Source of the DNA: Apteryx mantelli
Lineage: Eukaryota > Chordata > Aves > Apterygiformes > Apterygidae
Assembly: GCF_036417845.1 (NCBI RefSeq)
Contig: NC_089981.1
Coordinates: 28,324,553-28,388,552 of the forward strand
Direction of reading: 5' to 3'
Length of the DNA stretch: 64,000 nucleotides
Each line of letters opens with the position of its first letter. Positions within the stretch are counted from its first letter, which is position 1. The translations under genes and the position numbers were made by a program. The notes under the pieces are model-generated. The model was not told the origin of the DNA, searched no databases, and saw only the letters and a program-made list of their open reading frames with translations. Positions 25,170 to 36,100 of the stretch are shown piece after piece.

Positions 25170-25625
25170 GAGTCATGCGAGAGCCCCGCTTTTGCTGAAC
25201 GTTAGAGGAGTCACTTGGGTTAAACAACGGGTTGCTGGAAAGCGACTCGCAGGCGCGGAGGGGCAGTTGCTAGGTGCCGGCGCGGCGCCTGCCAGCAGCG
25301 CCCACGGCGTCCCGTGCCGTGTCCCGTGCCGTGCCGTGTCCCGTGCCGTGTCCCGTGCCGTGCCGTGTCCCGTGCCGTGTCCCGTGCCGTGCTGTGCCGC
25401 CCCGGAGGTGAAGGAGGCGCCGGGCACCGAGGGGCGCCCGGGGCCCAGCCGAAACGCTCCCGCCCCAGCGGCGGCGGCGGGGGGATCCGGCCCCAGGCTG
25501 CTCCTCCCGGGCCTGCCCGGGCGAGGGAAGGGCATCTAAGCGAGCAGGTTTTTGCGGTATGAGCTCAGGGAGGGAAGCGGTGCGGAAACGCCCCAGGAAT
25601 CGGCTGACGGCGGAAACGTCTGCTC
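25170..25625. promoter_or_regulatory. CpG island containing a minisatellite
   Basis: CpG-rich block of about 450 bases, the central part of which is the CCGTG-based minisatellite. Open frames of up to 153 codons cross it but owe their length to the repeat. Possible promoter of an unannotated transcript. Confidence 0.55.
25309..25398. repeat. Minisatellite of CCGTG / TCCCGTG units
   Basis: About 90 bases built of alternating GTCCCGTGCC and GTGCC units, giving roughly 17- and 12-base higher-order periods. Copies are nearly identical, implying recent expansion or homogenisation. In one plus frame it reads as repeated Pro-Cys-Arg-Val, an artefact of the repeat. Confidence 0.9.
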
Positions 25626-25639
25626 TTGTGCCCATATGT

Positions 25640-26130
25640 CTGCTTATTTCCATACTAAAGGCGTTTACTGTATACGTGTGCCACGAGGGAAAACTACTGT
25701 CTACAATTCAGCCAGATTACTGGAAGCGGAGCGCTGTATTTCTATAATTCCGAATATTGCATTTCCAGGACCTACGGCACGGCGTTCGAAATGCTCCTTC
25801 AGACTGGGCACCCCCCCCTCCCCCACCGCTGGCCAATTAGCGAAATGCCTCGTTATGCCGACTTCCCCCTTAGCTGGGTATTACCCGAGCAAAGTCCCGC
25901 TCGGAGAACCGCACGAAACAGCGCGAGCCCTTTCTTTTGGGCATCAAGAAATACAGTTTATAGGCCAACGAAAGCGGGATGAAATGCAAATATAGCATTT
26001 CTTGTAAAGTAAATTAAGCTAACAACGAGGTAACAAACTGCTGTTAATATTAGATTAACTTGTTTGGCAAGATATGAAATGAGGAGAGCTGGATCGCCGA
26101 TAGCTGAGTGTTCAATACAGCTAATGCTGT
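25640..26130. promoter_or_regulatory. Candidate conserved block with second ATGCAAATATAG element
   Basis: Non-coding sequence with a 7-base inverted repeat GAAATGC...GCATTTC (25981-25987 and 25995-26001) that encloses the octamer-like ATGCAAATATAG (25984-25995). TTAATATTAGATTAAC at about 26044-26059 adds homeodomain-like cores, followed by CAGCTAATGCTG. The block is free of simple repeats. Conservation not tested. Confidence 0.45.
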
Positions 26131-26194
26131 TCAGGGAAGTATAACATCCGACCGAAACACAGGCGCACACAAAAACCAGGCTGGAGGCCGAGCC

Positions 26195-26740
26195 AAAGTC
26201 TGCAGAGCAATTACACCAGCATTAAGGATGGATGGAAAAGAAGTGGAGATTGTGGTGGCTTTTAAATGCTGGCTTGTTTCTAATCTCAAAAATCAGGCCG
26301 TGCTGTGATCAGCTATTACACCTAACTTAAAAAAAAAGGAGAAAAGATCCTAGATTTTAACATTTGTAATGGGAACTTAAATACCGCTTTGATCTAAGAT
26401 AAGGAGGCAAACGGCAGATAACTCGGAAGTTAAAGCCAGCGGCATGTGTTCGGGCATCGCAACGGGGCAGCGATCCTGACGACTTGAAGACTTATTAAGG
26501 CTGATGCGGAGGGGTCACTGACAGCGCTCCTCCGTACGCAGGGACTCGGGCAAAAGCTTAAATGTCAGACTATATGCCAGTGGTCACTAAACTGATTAAG
26601 CAGTGGTTATCTTTAGCAGTAAAAAGGCTATCTGCTAATACTAAATGATTAGAGTCTAAAATGCCATTTACTCTGCTCTGATTCCTCAAATGAATATTTA
26701 TGCCAAGTGATGACTATAACACCATCAAAAGGTTTCCACG
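26195..26740. promoter_or_regulatory. Candidate conserved enhancer-like block
   Basis: About 550 bases of repeat-free non-coding sequence crowded with motifs: GAGCAATTACACC, GATCTAAGATAAGG and GCAGATAAC (GATA-like, near 26393-26420), TGATTAAGCAG, GGTTATCTTTAGC (inverted GATA-like, near 26606-26618), CTAATACTAAATGATTAGAG and GAATATTTATGCC. It is among the most enhancer-like stretches of the window by eye. LMO proteins work with GATA/bHLH/LDB1 complexes, so GATA sites near LMO1 could mean feedback, but that is speculation. Confidence 0.45.
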
Positions 26741-26899
26741 TTCTGTTCTTTAGCGTGTAAGTGATTATTCAACAGCAGGTCTGCACTCCAGCACTCCCTT
26801 CTATTAAGCAAATTTGCAGTACCGAGACAAAAAAAATCCATGATTGCATTTTCCTTCTGGGCTTTTTATTTTTAAAGACACCGTACTTCCAACGGTCTC

Positions 26900-27420
26900 A
26901 GGAGCACGTGTCTCGGTACGTGGGCCTCGTCCGATGCACGGATGCAGAGAGGGTGGGCGACGTGCTGCACGACTTCTCTGTGCGTTTTGCGCAAGGCAGG
27001 GAGGCAGCGGGACACTAAGCGGCTGCCTGAATCACTGCGCGGCGCCGCGGGCCGGATGCCGAAGGGGGGGGGGTCATTGCCCGCGAACCGCAGGCCCTGG
27101 GTTCAACTAACCCCCAGGCTCGGTTAAACACGAGCTACCCATCTCTTCAGTCAGCATCAGCTCCGGCGCCTGAAGATGCTTGCCGATAGCTGCTCCCCTG
27201 GCCCCTCTGCCCGCGCTTCCTCGCCGTTACCGAAATTAGGCAGTTCTCGTGTGCAAGTACCCGGTCACAACACGGGGCCCGGACGTTCGCCTTCCCCATG
27301 CAAAGACGCCGGCGTTACTCTAGCAAGGCCCCCTTGGACCGTTCCCCTGAGGTCGGACCTTACCATAGGTGCTCGACTCACCAGCTGTGTCGTGCCGTTT
27401 GTCAGGCCACGACCCAGTTT
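26900..27420. promoter_or_regulatory. CpG-rich patch with a G10 run
   Basis: CpG-enriched sequence with GCGCGGCGCCGCGGGCCGG near 27037-27055 and a run of ten G at 27064-27073. Short frames up to 108 codons show no domain. Downstream composition returns to background by about 27.45 kb. Confidence 0.45.
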
Positions 27421-27449
27421 TTGCTCCATGTCCTTGGACGATCTGCTCC

Positions 27450-29740
27450 GTCATTCCCACGTTGTTTGCTGACTCAACGTGTTACGTTGCCATGGACCAA
27501 AAAACAAACAAAAAGCCAAACAAGCCCTATCCCCATCCCAAAGCATCCTAATACCATTCTGCTTCCTACTCGTTTTGATGCCATTCTGAATAAATGGCAA
27601 AAATATCTTGTTGCTTTATGGTAAAGGAAACCAATTCTGGTTCCCTTAATGCTCAGGACAATGAAATCTGAGCCCAGCCCAGTTTAGACCAGCCATGTGC
27701 CGTTCCCTTTACTTTAGTCTTAAAGCTTTGCCACTGCTCCATCAATAAAATACGAATTTCAGCAGAAAAATGTTCTCTTATGTCCAGGGAGAAAACTCTC
27801 AAAGAAGATGCATTTACTTTATGTGCTTATGGTCAATACATGACTGAATCACAACCCCTTTTGAACCCAGTGCCCTGCAGCGGGCTTGAGGCACAGGCAG
27901 CCCTTGTGCGTGCTCCGCTGCGGGCAGCAGCGTTTCCGCAGCCCTTTCCGGGCAGCGTGAGGACAAGCAGCCGGGAGCTGAGAGCCAGCAACATCTGGGC
28001 AGCTCCTAGAAGTCACATTTTCTTCCCCCCTTTCTTCTGAAGAAAGGAGACCACACAGCCCCCAAAGGAATGCTTCAAGTGCCATACTATAGAGAACTTT
28101 TTAAAGGTAGTGCCAAAATGCTCCTTAAAAATCTGAAATAAATCTGAATAAAAACCCCAGCTTGTGTTGTTTTGTTTCTTACTGCTCCCATTCTCATCAT
28201 ATGGGGGCAGTATTTGCGTGCTGTCATTGCGTATGTATTTTGAACTACAGCAAAAACAATGGACATATGGTTAATCATGACTTTGGAGCATAGGCAAAGG
28301 TAAGGACAGGCTGGCAGCCTATTTCAAATCAATTAAAGAAAAAGTTTGGGTAATAAGCTATTCCTTCAGTAGCCCCTGGTCATCTGCAATCACCTCTAGA
28401 GAAAGAGCATCCAATCCACAGAGTTTCTTAAAAGACAAAAAATCCCTAATGCCGAATGACACAAAAATGAGATAGCAATTCATTAAGTCACTTGTTCTTT
28501 AAAAGGGGCAAGGGATCAGTCATCTTATAATGAGTCTTCCCAACCCAGAAACATCTGTTTACACAGAAGAAACCCACCCAGTCAATCCGCATCCGCGAGG
28601 CAGAACCAGAGGGCAGGCAGTATTTTGAGGCATACTGAGTTTCGGGGATTCTTCTTTACCTCTCTTTAGCTGGCTTCAGTCGTACCTGTACCGTAACAGC
28701 ATTTCTTGCAACAGGTAGAGCAGCACCAAGACACACCGCAGGTAGCATTTGCAATTCAAAAAACACTTACGTGATTCAAGACCAGTAACCAATTAAGTCA
28801 TGTCAAAAAAGAGTAATTGGTGTCTATTAGAGGGAAGGAGGAAAAATAAGAAGCAAGACGACAAAACAGAGAGAATTGCAGTCATCCTTTACAGCTGCTG
28901 GCTGCACCACATTAAGGGACTCTCACTGTACACAGAAATCTGTTTGGTACAGTCCAGTGCATCGCACACGAATCACGTGGCCTTGAACGCCGCTGTACAA
29001 AGCAGCGCAGCAGGAACCCAGCTCCGAGCTTTTCTGCAGGAGATGGTTCAAAGCGAATCCCAGCACTTTTGGGACACGGGAGGTCTAAACACCTGGCAAA
29101 GGCAGTGAAAAGGGCTGTGGAGCAGGTGATGCAGCTTCCGCAGTGGGCTGCATATGAACCCTGACATCTGCTGTTGCAGCAGCTCAGACTTGGACAACCG
29201 ATATCCCGCAGAAAAACAGAACCGCCCGCCAAAGTCTGAAAATTAATAATCTGGTCAATCACTGGCCACCTGCTGCCAGGGCGAGTGCAGATCTGTTCCT
29301 CAGCCGTCAACCTGCAGAGATACGGCATCATCAGTCCAGAGAGCTCCTAACTGTAGCAAAGCTCTGTCTAAACTTACGTATAGAGGTGAAAAGAGAGACA
29401 ACTCACGGCCAACAATTTGACACTTCACAATAGTTTTCACGGGACCTGACAAGCAAGACTGACAGTTCCCAACCTTCACCTGCGTGGCCCATTTCCTCCC
29501 TGTGTACCCAACAGAGTTTTTTTTGGAGACAAATCTTCATGCAGATCAGATAGGTTTAATTTTGGAGCAGTGTTTCTTCCCCACTTCGTGTGTGTGTGTG
29601 TGTGTGTGTACACTCGTGCTCCTGCCTATAGTTTTATTCATGCAATTTCAAGTGATTCAGGTATATATTTTTAAAATGTCTGGTCAACATCAAATACAGG
29701 AAATACAGCCTTTACCATACGAGGAACAAACCACAACTAA
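27450..29740. other. Intergenic stretch 3' of LMO1, little visible
   Basis: Ordinary composition, no CpG island, frames up to 139 codons with no recognisable domain. The only clear repeat is the TG microsatellite near 29.6 kb. A second possible LMO1 poly(A) hexamer lies at 29633-29638. Confidence 0.5.
29588..29609. repeat. (TG)n microsatellite, about 11 units
   Basis: A pure TG run downstream of the LMO1 3' end. On the minus strand it is a CA repeat just past the alternative AATAAA hexamer. Confidence 0.95.
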
Positions 29741-29744
29741 GATG

Positions 29745-30086
29745 ACCAGGAAACATTCATAATTTTTAATTCACACCAGTAATAAAATTGCATTACATTT
29801 TTCATAAAATAAATGTTCCAGTTTATATACAGAAAACAGACTGTACAGAGCCCTCCCCAGACCCCAAAAACTCACAAACATACAGGCAATGCAGTGCTCA
29901 GCTAAGCAGGCACAACTGTACATCTAAAATTGTAACTGCTTTGTGTTGGGGGGGGGAAAGTACTACAATGTATATAGTCCTTTCTGGACCAAGAATTAAA
30001 AAAATATTGCAGGCAAGCTGACGGACGCCCTCACTGCTCGCGCAGCCGAACGTCCATCCCACAGTGCTTCAGCAAAGCAGAGTTTG
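29745..30086 (-). other. LMO1: LMO1 3' UTR (inferred extent)
   Basis: Non-coding sequence directly follows the TAG stop. It contains a C8-9 tract on the minus strand (29949-29957) and several A/T-rich stretches. The lower end is set by a candidate ATTAAA poly(A) signal at 29765-29770, so the length of about 340 bases is inferred. A longer UTR is possible if an AATAAA at 29633-29638 is used instead. No open frame of note lies in it. Confidence 0.6.
29765..29770 (-). terminator. Candidate LMO1 poly(A) signal ATTAAA
   Basis: On the minus strand ATTAAA is followed, 25-45 bases on, by the GT-rich stretch TTAGTTGTGGTTTGTT, the usual arrangement of signal, cleavage site and GU-rich element. It is the first acceptable hexamer after the stop. 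A second hexamer, AATAAA at 29633-29638, is followed by a CA repeat rather than a GT-rich element, so it looks weaker. Only transcript ends would decide. Confidence 0.5.
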
Positions 30087-30192
30087 CTATTGAACCTGGG
30101 ACTCGAAGCTCCCGTTCAGCTGCCCTTCCTCATAGTCCATCTGACACAAGATCATGTTGTTTTTCAGGAAAAATTTGTCTCCCACACAGAAT
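30087..30192 (-). CDS. LMO1: LMO1 exon 4: end of LIM2, C-terminal tail and stop
   Basis: This 106-base coding part begins with the A that completes Arg, then [20 protein letters not shown], which closes LIM2, then the tail [14 protein letters not shown] and TAG at 30089-30087. The acceptor is strong, with a pyrimidine-rich CTTTTTCTGTTCTAG. The final zinc ligand pair C-X2-D (Cys and Asp of CQMDY) is present. The tail distinguishes LMO1 from LMO2 and LMO3. The exon is continuous with the 3' UTR. Confidence 0.97.
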
Positions 30193-33100
30193 CTAGAACA
30201 GAAAAAGAATTAAGCAGTCTAAGTATTAGTAGGCTTTTGTAAGCAGCTGATTTTATTATGGAAGAAAAGGACACAGAGGTTTAACTCTTTAAGCAGAAGA
30301 CACCCACTTGTAATACTACAGGTAACATTTCCCTTCGGCTGCACCCAGGGGTTGGGACGAGAGGCTTGGAGGGAACCTGGCTCCAGAGACGACACCTGGG
30401 ACCTGAGTTCAGTCTCCAGCTCTACTAGTGAGGTGGGGCCGGTTTATTTGCACCCCCCCCTGCCCTTCCCTGCACGTGCTTTTGGGTTTTGTGGTCTATT
30501 TTATGACGTTGCGGCAGCCGAGCTCATCTCTTACTCTGCAATTGAACCAAGTGCCTCGGGGGGCAGCTCCCAATCTCTGCCGAGGCCTCCCAGCACCTGC
30601 AGGTACTGAGGACAGAAGGAGTTAAGGAATTTATCCCAGCAGACAAGAGGTTTCCAAACTCTGAAAGTGGGAAATCAAGCAGGCTATATTATGCAGAGTA
30701 TTTGAAGTTTTTGCTGGTATCCATATTTCCACAGTTCCCTCAGGTGAGGCAGTATTTACACTAATTTATAGGCAAGGACCGGCTATTAAGTCCTTCCTCA
30801 CCCCCTTGTGTACAGTGCTGAACAATAAATAGAAATTTCCTGATGGCTGGACTCCTAACCTTTATCTTCATTGAGCGAAGGGTAATGTTCTCTATATACC
30901 ATGTAAATTGTTCTATTTGTATTAAAGTTGACAGAGAGGCTTGTGATATTTAACAATTTTATTTGACCATTAAGGTCAAAAAAGTTCCACATATAATATC
31001 TGAGAGGTGTAAATTGACAGCCAATAGCTTCTTTGCATTCCCTGCTTGCTTTAGAATTAGAAGCTAATCTTTATTTCTTAAGATAACAAATGATGCTCCC
31101 CGAGCCCAGCCCAAGGGCTGCTTCCGTTCAGCACGGGCCCACGGTGCGACAGCAAACCCGAATGCCAGGCAGCGCCTCCTGCCCCAGCGCCGAGGCCCAC
31201 AGCGGCCCTCGACAGGCACCCGGGCCCCGCGCTGAGCGCCGGCTCCGAAATGACACCGGGGGCTGGCGCGACCCTCTGGGGTAGATGACCCCTTCCCTCG
31301 GGAGACTTAGCAGGCCTCTGACCCTCCGGTCCTCTGCTCTGCAGGCAGAGTTTTTGGCAGGGATGTCGCCTAGTTCTTGTCTAAAATACTTTCTAGATTT
31401 GTAACCCGGGAGCCCAGGGGCACAGCATCATCCTGAAGCTGATTATTTGGTGCTACAAGCACAGGAGCCATCATTTTAGTACTCCTTTATATGTCCTAGA
31501 CGGGCACAATTTTTCTCCAGCTGGGCACCTACAAGTAGCTGATTAATTTGCCAAGGCAGTACTACTCAGGACAACTTTGCACTTTACATGATTCTCCCCT
31601 CCGCGGCATGTGCTTTAGCAGTTCCGAAATTCCACTATTTTTCGGTATTACAAGTCTAAAAATCCATCTCATTTTAAACTAACAGCTCTTAAGCTAAGAG
31701 CAGCACTGCACACGTTCTCCTGAAAACCGCACCTCCACCAGTAGGTTTACTCACTCTGAATAACAGACACAGCTGCTTGCTTTCTGCTACTTATCATTAC
31801 CTTAAGTACAATATAAATCTCAAGGAACAGCAATGCAAAAATTACTCTTGCCACCAGCATAATCAACAGCTGTCTCTTGCCAAATCTGCTTAGGGTCTAG
31901 AGGAGCAAAAGGAGGAGCTGGAGCACTAGAAGTGTGAGTGAACGGAGATGGGCAGAAAGTGGTACTCTGAGATCCCCGGTTGTTTTGTATACTGCTTTAG
32001 TATAAAATTATTAGAGACTTTGCTCCGATGGGTTTAACCCTAAGCACAGTCTAACACACAGCAGTTGGCTGGTTAGCTGTAAAGAAGGGCAAGTAAGCTG
32101 TAAGAAAACTGAACGGAGAAAAGTCTTCATAATCAAGTATTTTCAGAGCTGGAGAAAGAGGTGGTGTTTCAACATCAGAACTGATTTTGGGATCCATCAC
32201 TGCAATTCTGACTTTAGGTTTACTGAAACACACTCTCTATTTTCAGTTGAGCTTCAAATGCTGTCCGTTGCAGGAACACAACCCTCCCGCCCTTTTGGGC
32301 CAAAATCTCTAGATGACAAGTCACAAACCTTTGAAGGCTTCGGGCCTCAGCCAAGAACACAATTTGCGCATAGCTCTACACTGTCTACGCAGGTCATCTT
32401 TCAGAAAAACATTTCAAAAAATGTGTCCCCCAAAACTGAACACATCTCTGTGCGCCAAACAGTGACTGTATCAGAGCTGTGGGATTACCTGTCCTTTCCT
32501 GTTCTGCAACGACAGTCTGTGGAGGTTATTTTAAGGGCAAAGCTCTTTGCAGTGAGTACAGTAAGAACGTCGGCTATTTCGAAGGGAAAAGAGGAGTGAG
32601 TTGCTTTGGAGCCTTTGTAATAAAGGACAAAATTTAAAAGAAAAGATCTCTCATCCTGAAAAAGGAAGCTAGGCGATACTAACTACGCTTTTCCATGACA
32701 GAAGCCAGTGTACGGTAGGATTTCAATGACAAATCGCCGTCCTACAGCCCAGGAGGCCAAGCCCTGCGCTCCTGCCCACCTCCACGTGCAGGCTGGTGGG
32801 ATAACTCGCCTCCTCCGGGAGCGACCCTGGAGATGCGCTGCCCTGGCACCGGCGTGGCACCTGGGAGCACCGCGCTCCTGCCCAGCGGCACCGAAGGCCG
32901 AGCCACGTAGCACAGCGCAGCGCTTCCCGCCGTGCAGGAAAAACCCTACCAAGCAGCAGTTTCAGCTGCGCCTGGCTTCGTGCGGCTTCCGCGAAGGAGC
33001 CTCTGCCCAAACCCGCGAGCCACTAGATGTCACTGCTGCCTCGGCGCAATAACCCAGCACGCCGACAGCTTGATTTATGGAAGTCGCCAATATTAATAGG

Positions 33101-36100
33101 AGAGTTTTCTACCTTGAACAAACACCGCCTCTGTGTTCAATAACGTGACTTCAAGTAAAGCCACCTGAACTGCATACTGCATGCCTGAGTCTCCTCTTGT
33201 GTGCACTGGCACGGACCAGGCGCAACTCCATTTATTTGAATGAACCAAACCACAGCAAGGAGAATCAGGCCCCACAGTTTATATGTTCTCATAAGTTTAA
33301 TGGGGAAAGCGGAGAGGGTCTGTGTGCACGCACTGCGCATTGCTGCACAGACGGACAGCGTACACACTGCACTGGATATCCCACAGCGACTTCTGCTCTA
33401 GGGTGAGTGATGAATTTTTAAGTCAAGCTTTTAACTTGACTTTTGCAGAATTAGGTTCTCCATCTTCCCATGAGTTTTGTCATCTCTCTGTTCCCTCATT
33501 CTCTCTCTCACGCTTTCACAAACATGGGCTGAAGCATTGCCTTCTAGTCCCATCTTTGGGAAGCACAACCACGGCTCTCAGGACGTGGACTGTATCATGT
33601 AAGCGCAGCCTTTGGGCACTGGGCACTTACTGTAGCCTACATAAATAAGCAGCAAGAATGATATGCACTTTCAGTCCTGTTTTGGACAAGGATGGATGTA
33701 CACATCAAAAAGCGATAATGTATTACGTCTGGCTCAGTGGGCTTCCGTTCTGCCTACAATCACCAACAAACAGGGCACCGTGAAGATCTTTCACAGCCCT
33801 CCCAAATTCAGCTGACTACAGGTAGCCTGAGGGAAGACTCTGTGCCTGACCCTTTACTGTACACTTTGACATGCATTCTTCATGGTGTACAACCCAGCCA
33901 AAACATGCAAGCTCTATTTAAAGTCACACCACCAGCAACACCTGTTAATCGCACAACAGCTAAAGGGACCAGTTCCTAATGTTGGAAAGGGCTTAACTAG
34001 AGTATATTTCCCCTTCCCCTCCCTCCTGTCTGCTCCTTCTTGGCTGTCCCCATTTTTGAGCCTGTCAGAAACTTGATTTAAGCAAAATAAAGCCAGTTTG
34101 CCAGAGGAGGTCCTTCCTCCACCATCAGCGTTCTGCAAATAGGGTAGGTGCTGAAAGGATGCCAAAGAGGGTTGTTTTATTCAGCAGCAGCTGTGCTGCA
34201 TATAACAGTGTCCAGATCTGCAGCCTTTACCCCCCCTGCTCCCAAATCCCACTAGCTCCAAGGGGATTTGCAGTGAGTAAAGGGGCTACAGGTACTAACA
34301 TGCATCATGCAGGTCAGCCTAATAAGCCCACAAGCTCACCCTAGCAGGCTGCGAGACCCAGAAAGGTAGCACGGATCAAGCATTTCCCCATTTTGTCGGC
34401 AAAGGTACAAATTAGTTTGCGTTTGTGTGTACAATAACTGTGTCCTCACCGCTGGTTGCAGAGCTGACAGGCAAAGCAGTCCAAATGGTAAACATTATCT
34501 CTGGCCCTCATCACCATCTCAAAGGCAGGGATCAGTTTACTGCAGGCAGCACAATTCCCGGTGGTACCGAAGAGCCTGCCAAAGAAGCACAATCATTAGA
34601 AGCCATTTTAATTAAATGGTGGAAGGACTAATTAAGTGTAATTAGCAGTATCAAAAACTGTATTGCACCAATAAATAGAAGTTGCAGTCTCCATTTCACT
34701 GACCAACCAGCGTGCGGGAACTTGGGATAAAATTGCCTGGTGAGCAGGCTCCGATTGTCAAGATGAAACTTCATTTGGTTTGTAAGCCTAGGGCTAATTT
34801 GCTGTCTAATGGAGAAAAGCATTAAACACTTAGACGGCTATTTTGGGGCTCACAAAATTTCAGTCAAAAACTATCGGCTGCCCCGCGGTGCTGGGGGAGG
34901 CTCTCCGAGGCAGCCTTCCCCCTCGCCACCCCCTCGCCCCACCGCTCTTTGCTGTGACCTAGCGGAGGGAGGCAGGCTGGTGGCACGCCAGCCGCTCGCA
35001 CCAAGACGCAGAAGACTTGCAAACTTTGCCAACTCTGGCAGGCAAAAGCTGTAATATAACTCAGGAAGAAGTTACCTTACTTACCTGTTGTTTAAAATGA
35101 AAGAGCACAAATTCTCCTGTGATGAGTAGAGCAGGATTTTGCAACGCATTTCAGAGAGCAATCCCTCCTCGTGCCGCCACGTCCCTCCGGGGGACGCTAA
35201 GCCCTTGCACCCCGGCGCGAACAGCTCGCTCTGCCGTTCCGCGCCAGCTCCTGAGCCTCGAGGACAGCCCCTCAGCACGGGAAGCTTTGCCATTTCCACC
35301 TTGGCGCTCACTATCTGTCTCCCCAGATGTCTGCTGCTGTTATGGCTCCCGCAGGGGGATTCAACCAAGACCGCAGCATCTTTCCCCGGCCCTGTTCTCG
35401 AACACGGCCCTGCAGACCTGCGCGTGTGCCAGGGGCAGCACGCCGCTACTGCATTAAAGCCACAGGAACTGGTCAGGGCATGAATCAACAGGCCAGTAAA
35501 ACCAAGTGTCACCCAAGACTGTGGTCAATGCACATATGGTTAGCGCTTTGCTTAGGAGAAGATAAAAATCTTATTCTTGGGACTATGAGGCTCCAGACGC
35601 ATCGCTGCTGCTCATCGCTAGCTCTGCCTGTGGGTAACATGCCACCGCCTGCAGACGTGTCTGGGCTTGGGGGCTGCTTCCAGCCGCTGCTTCTGGCTCA
35701 GTCCACAACATACAGACAAGACGCACCAGGAAAATCTATAACCAATTTCTAAACCTGCAATTTGCCAAGCTAATCAATACTAATTATTATTGGCCAGTAA
35801 TTGTGAACTAAACCACTCGGTAATGTTACAGAAACCTCCACATAACTCTCCCACCCTCACAGTGCTGCACTACCAAAGTTAGCTTGGTCCTCAGTTATAA
35901 AAAAAAAGGTTCCCCTTATTTTTCATTAGCAGTTGTATCAGTGGTCTTTCATTACACCTGTCTGGAAGACCTCAAGATTTCTTCTGAAGAAACAGCAATA
36001 CATTTTCCCTGGAAACTTAACGCAAAACAAACGCGCCTGTGCTACAGTGGTTGCAAAGGCAACACCAAGCATCCTGCCTCCAAGACTCCATTTGAAAAGG

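Larger units (their letters stand above)
30193..34449 (-). other. LMO1: LMO1 intron 3 (4.26 kb)
   Basis: This intron is bounded by GTGAGG at 34449 and by the TTCTAG acceptor at 30193. It contains two CpG-dense patches (about 31.09-31.28 and 32.72-33.06 kb) and one AT-rich enhancer-like block just above the second patch. No further exon with LMO1 similarity lies within it, and I saw no interspersed repeat I could name. Confidence 0.9.

Noticed and set aside
25078-25653. Cys/Pro/Arg repeat protein or His/Gly repeat protein
   Set aside because: The periodic residues come from the CCGTG minisatellite read in different frames, not from a protein repeat.
27088-27110. tRNA B-box-like GGGTTCAACTAACCC
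   Set aside because: No matching A box or cloverleaf arms around it; the B-box consensus fits only in part.
1-30000. Exons of RIC3, the expected neighbour downstream of LMO1 in other vertebrates
   Set aside because: No recognisable RIC3 segment on either strand; the neighbour presumably begins below position 1.
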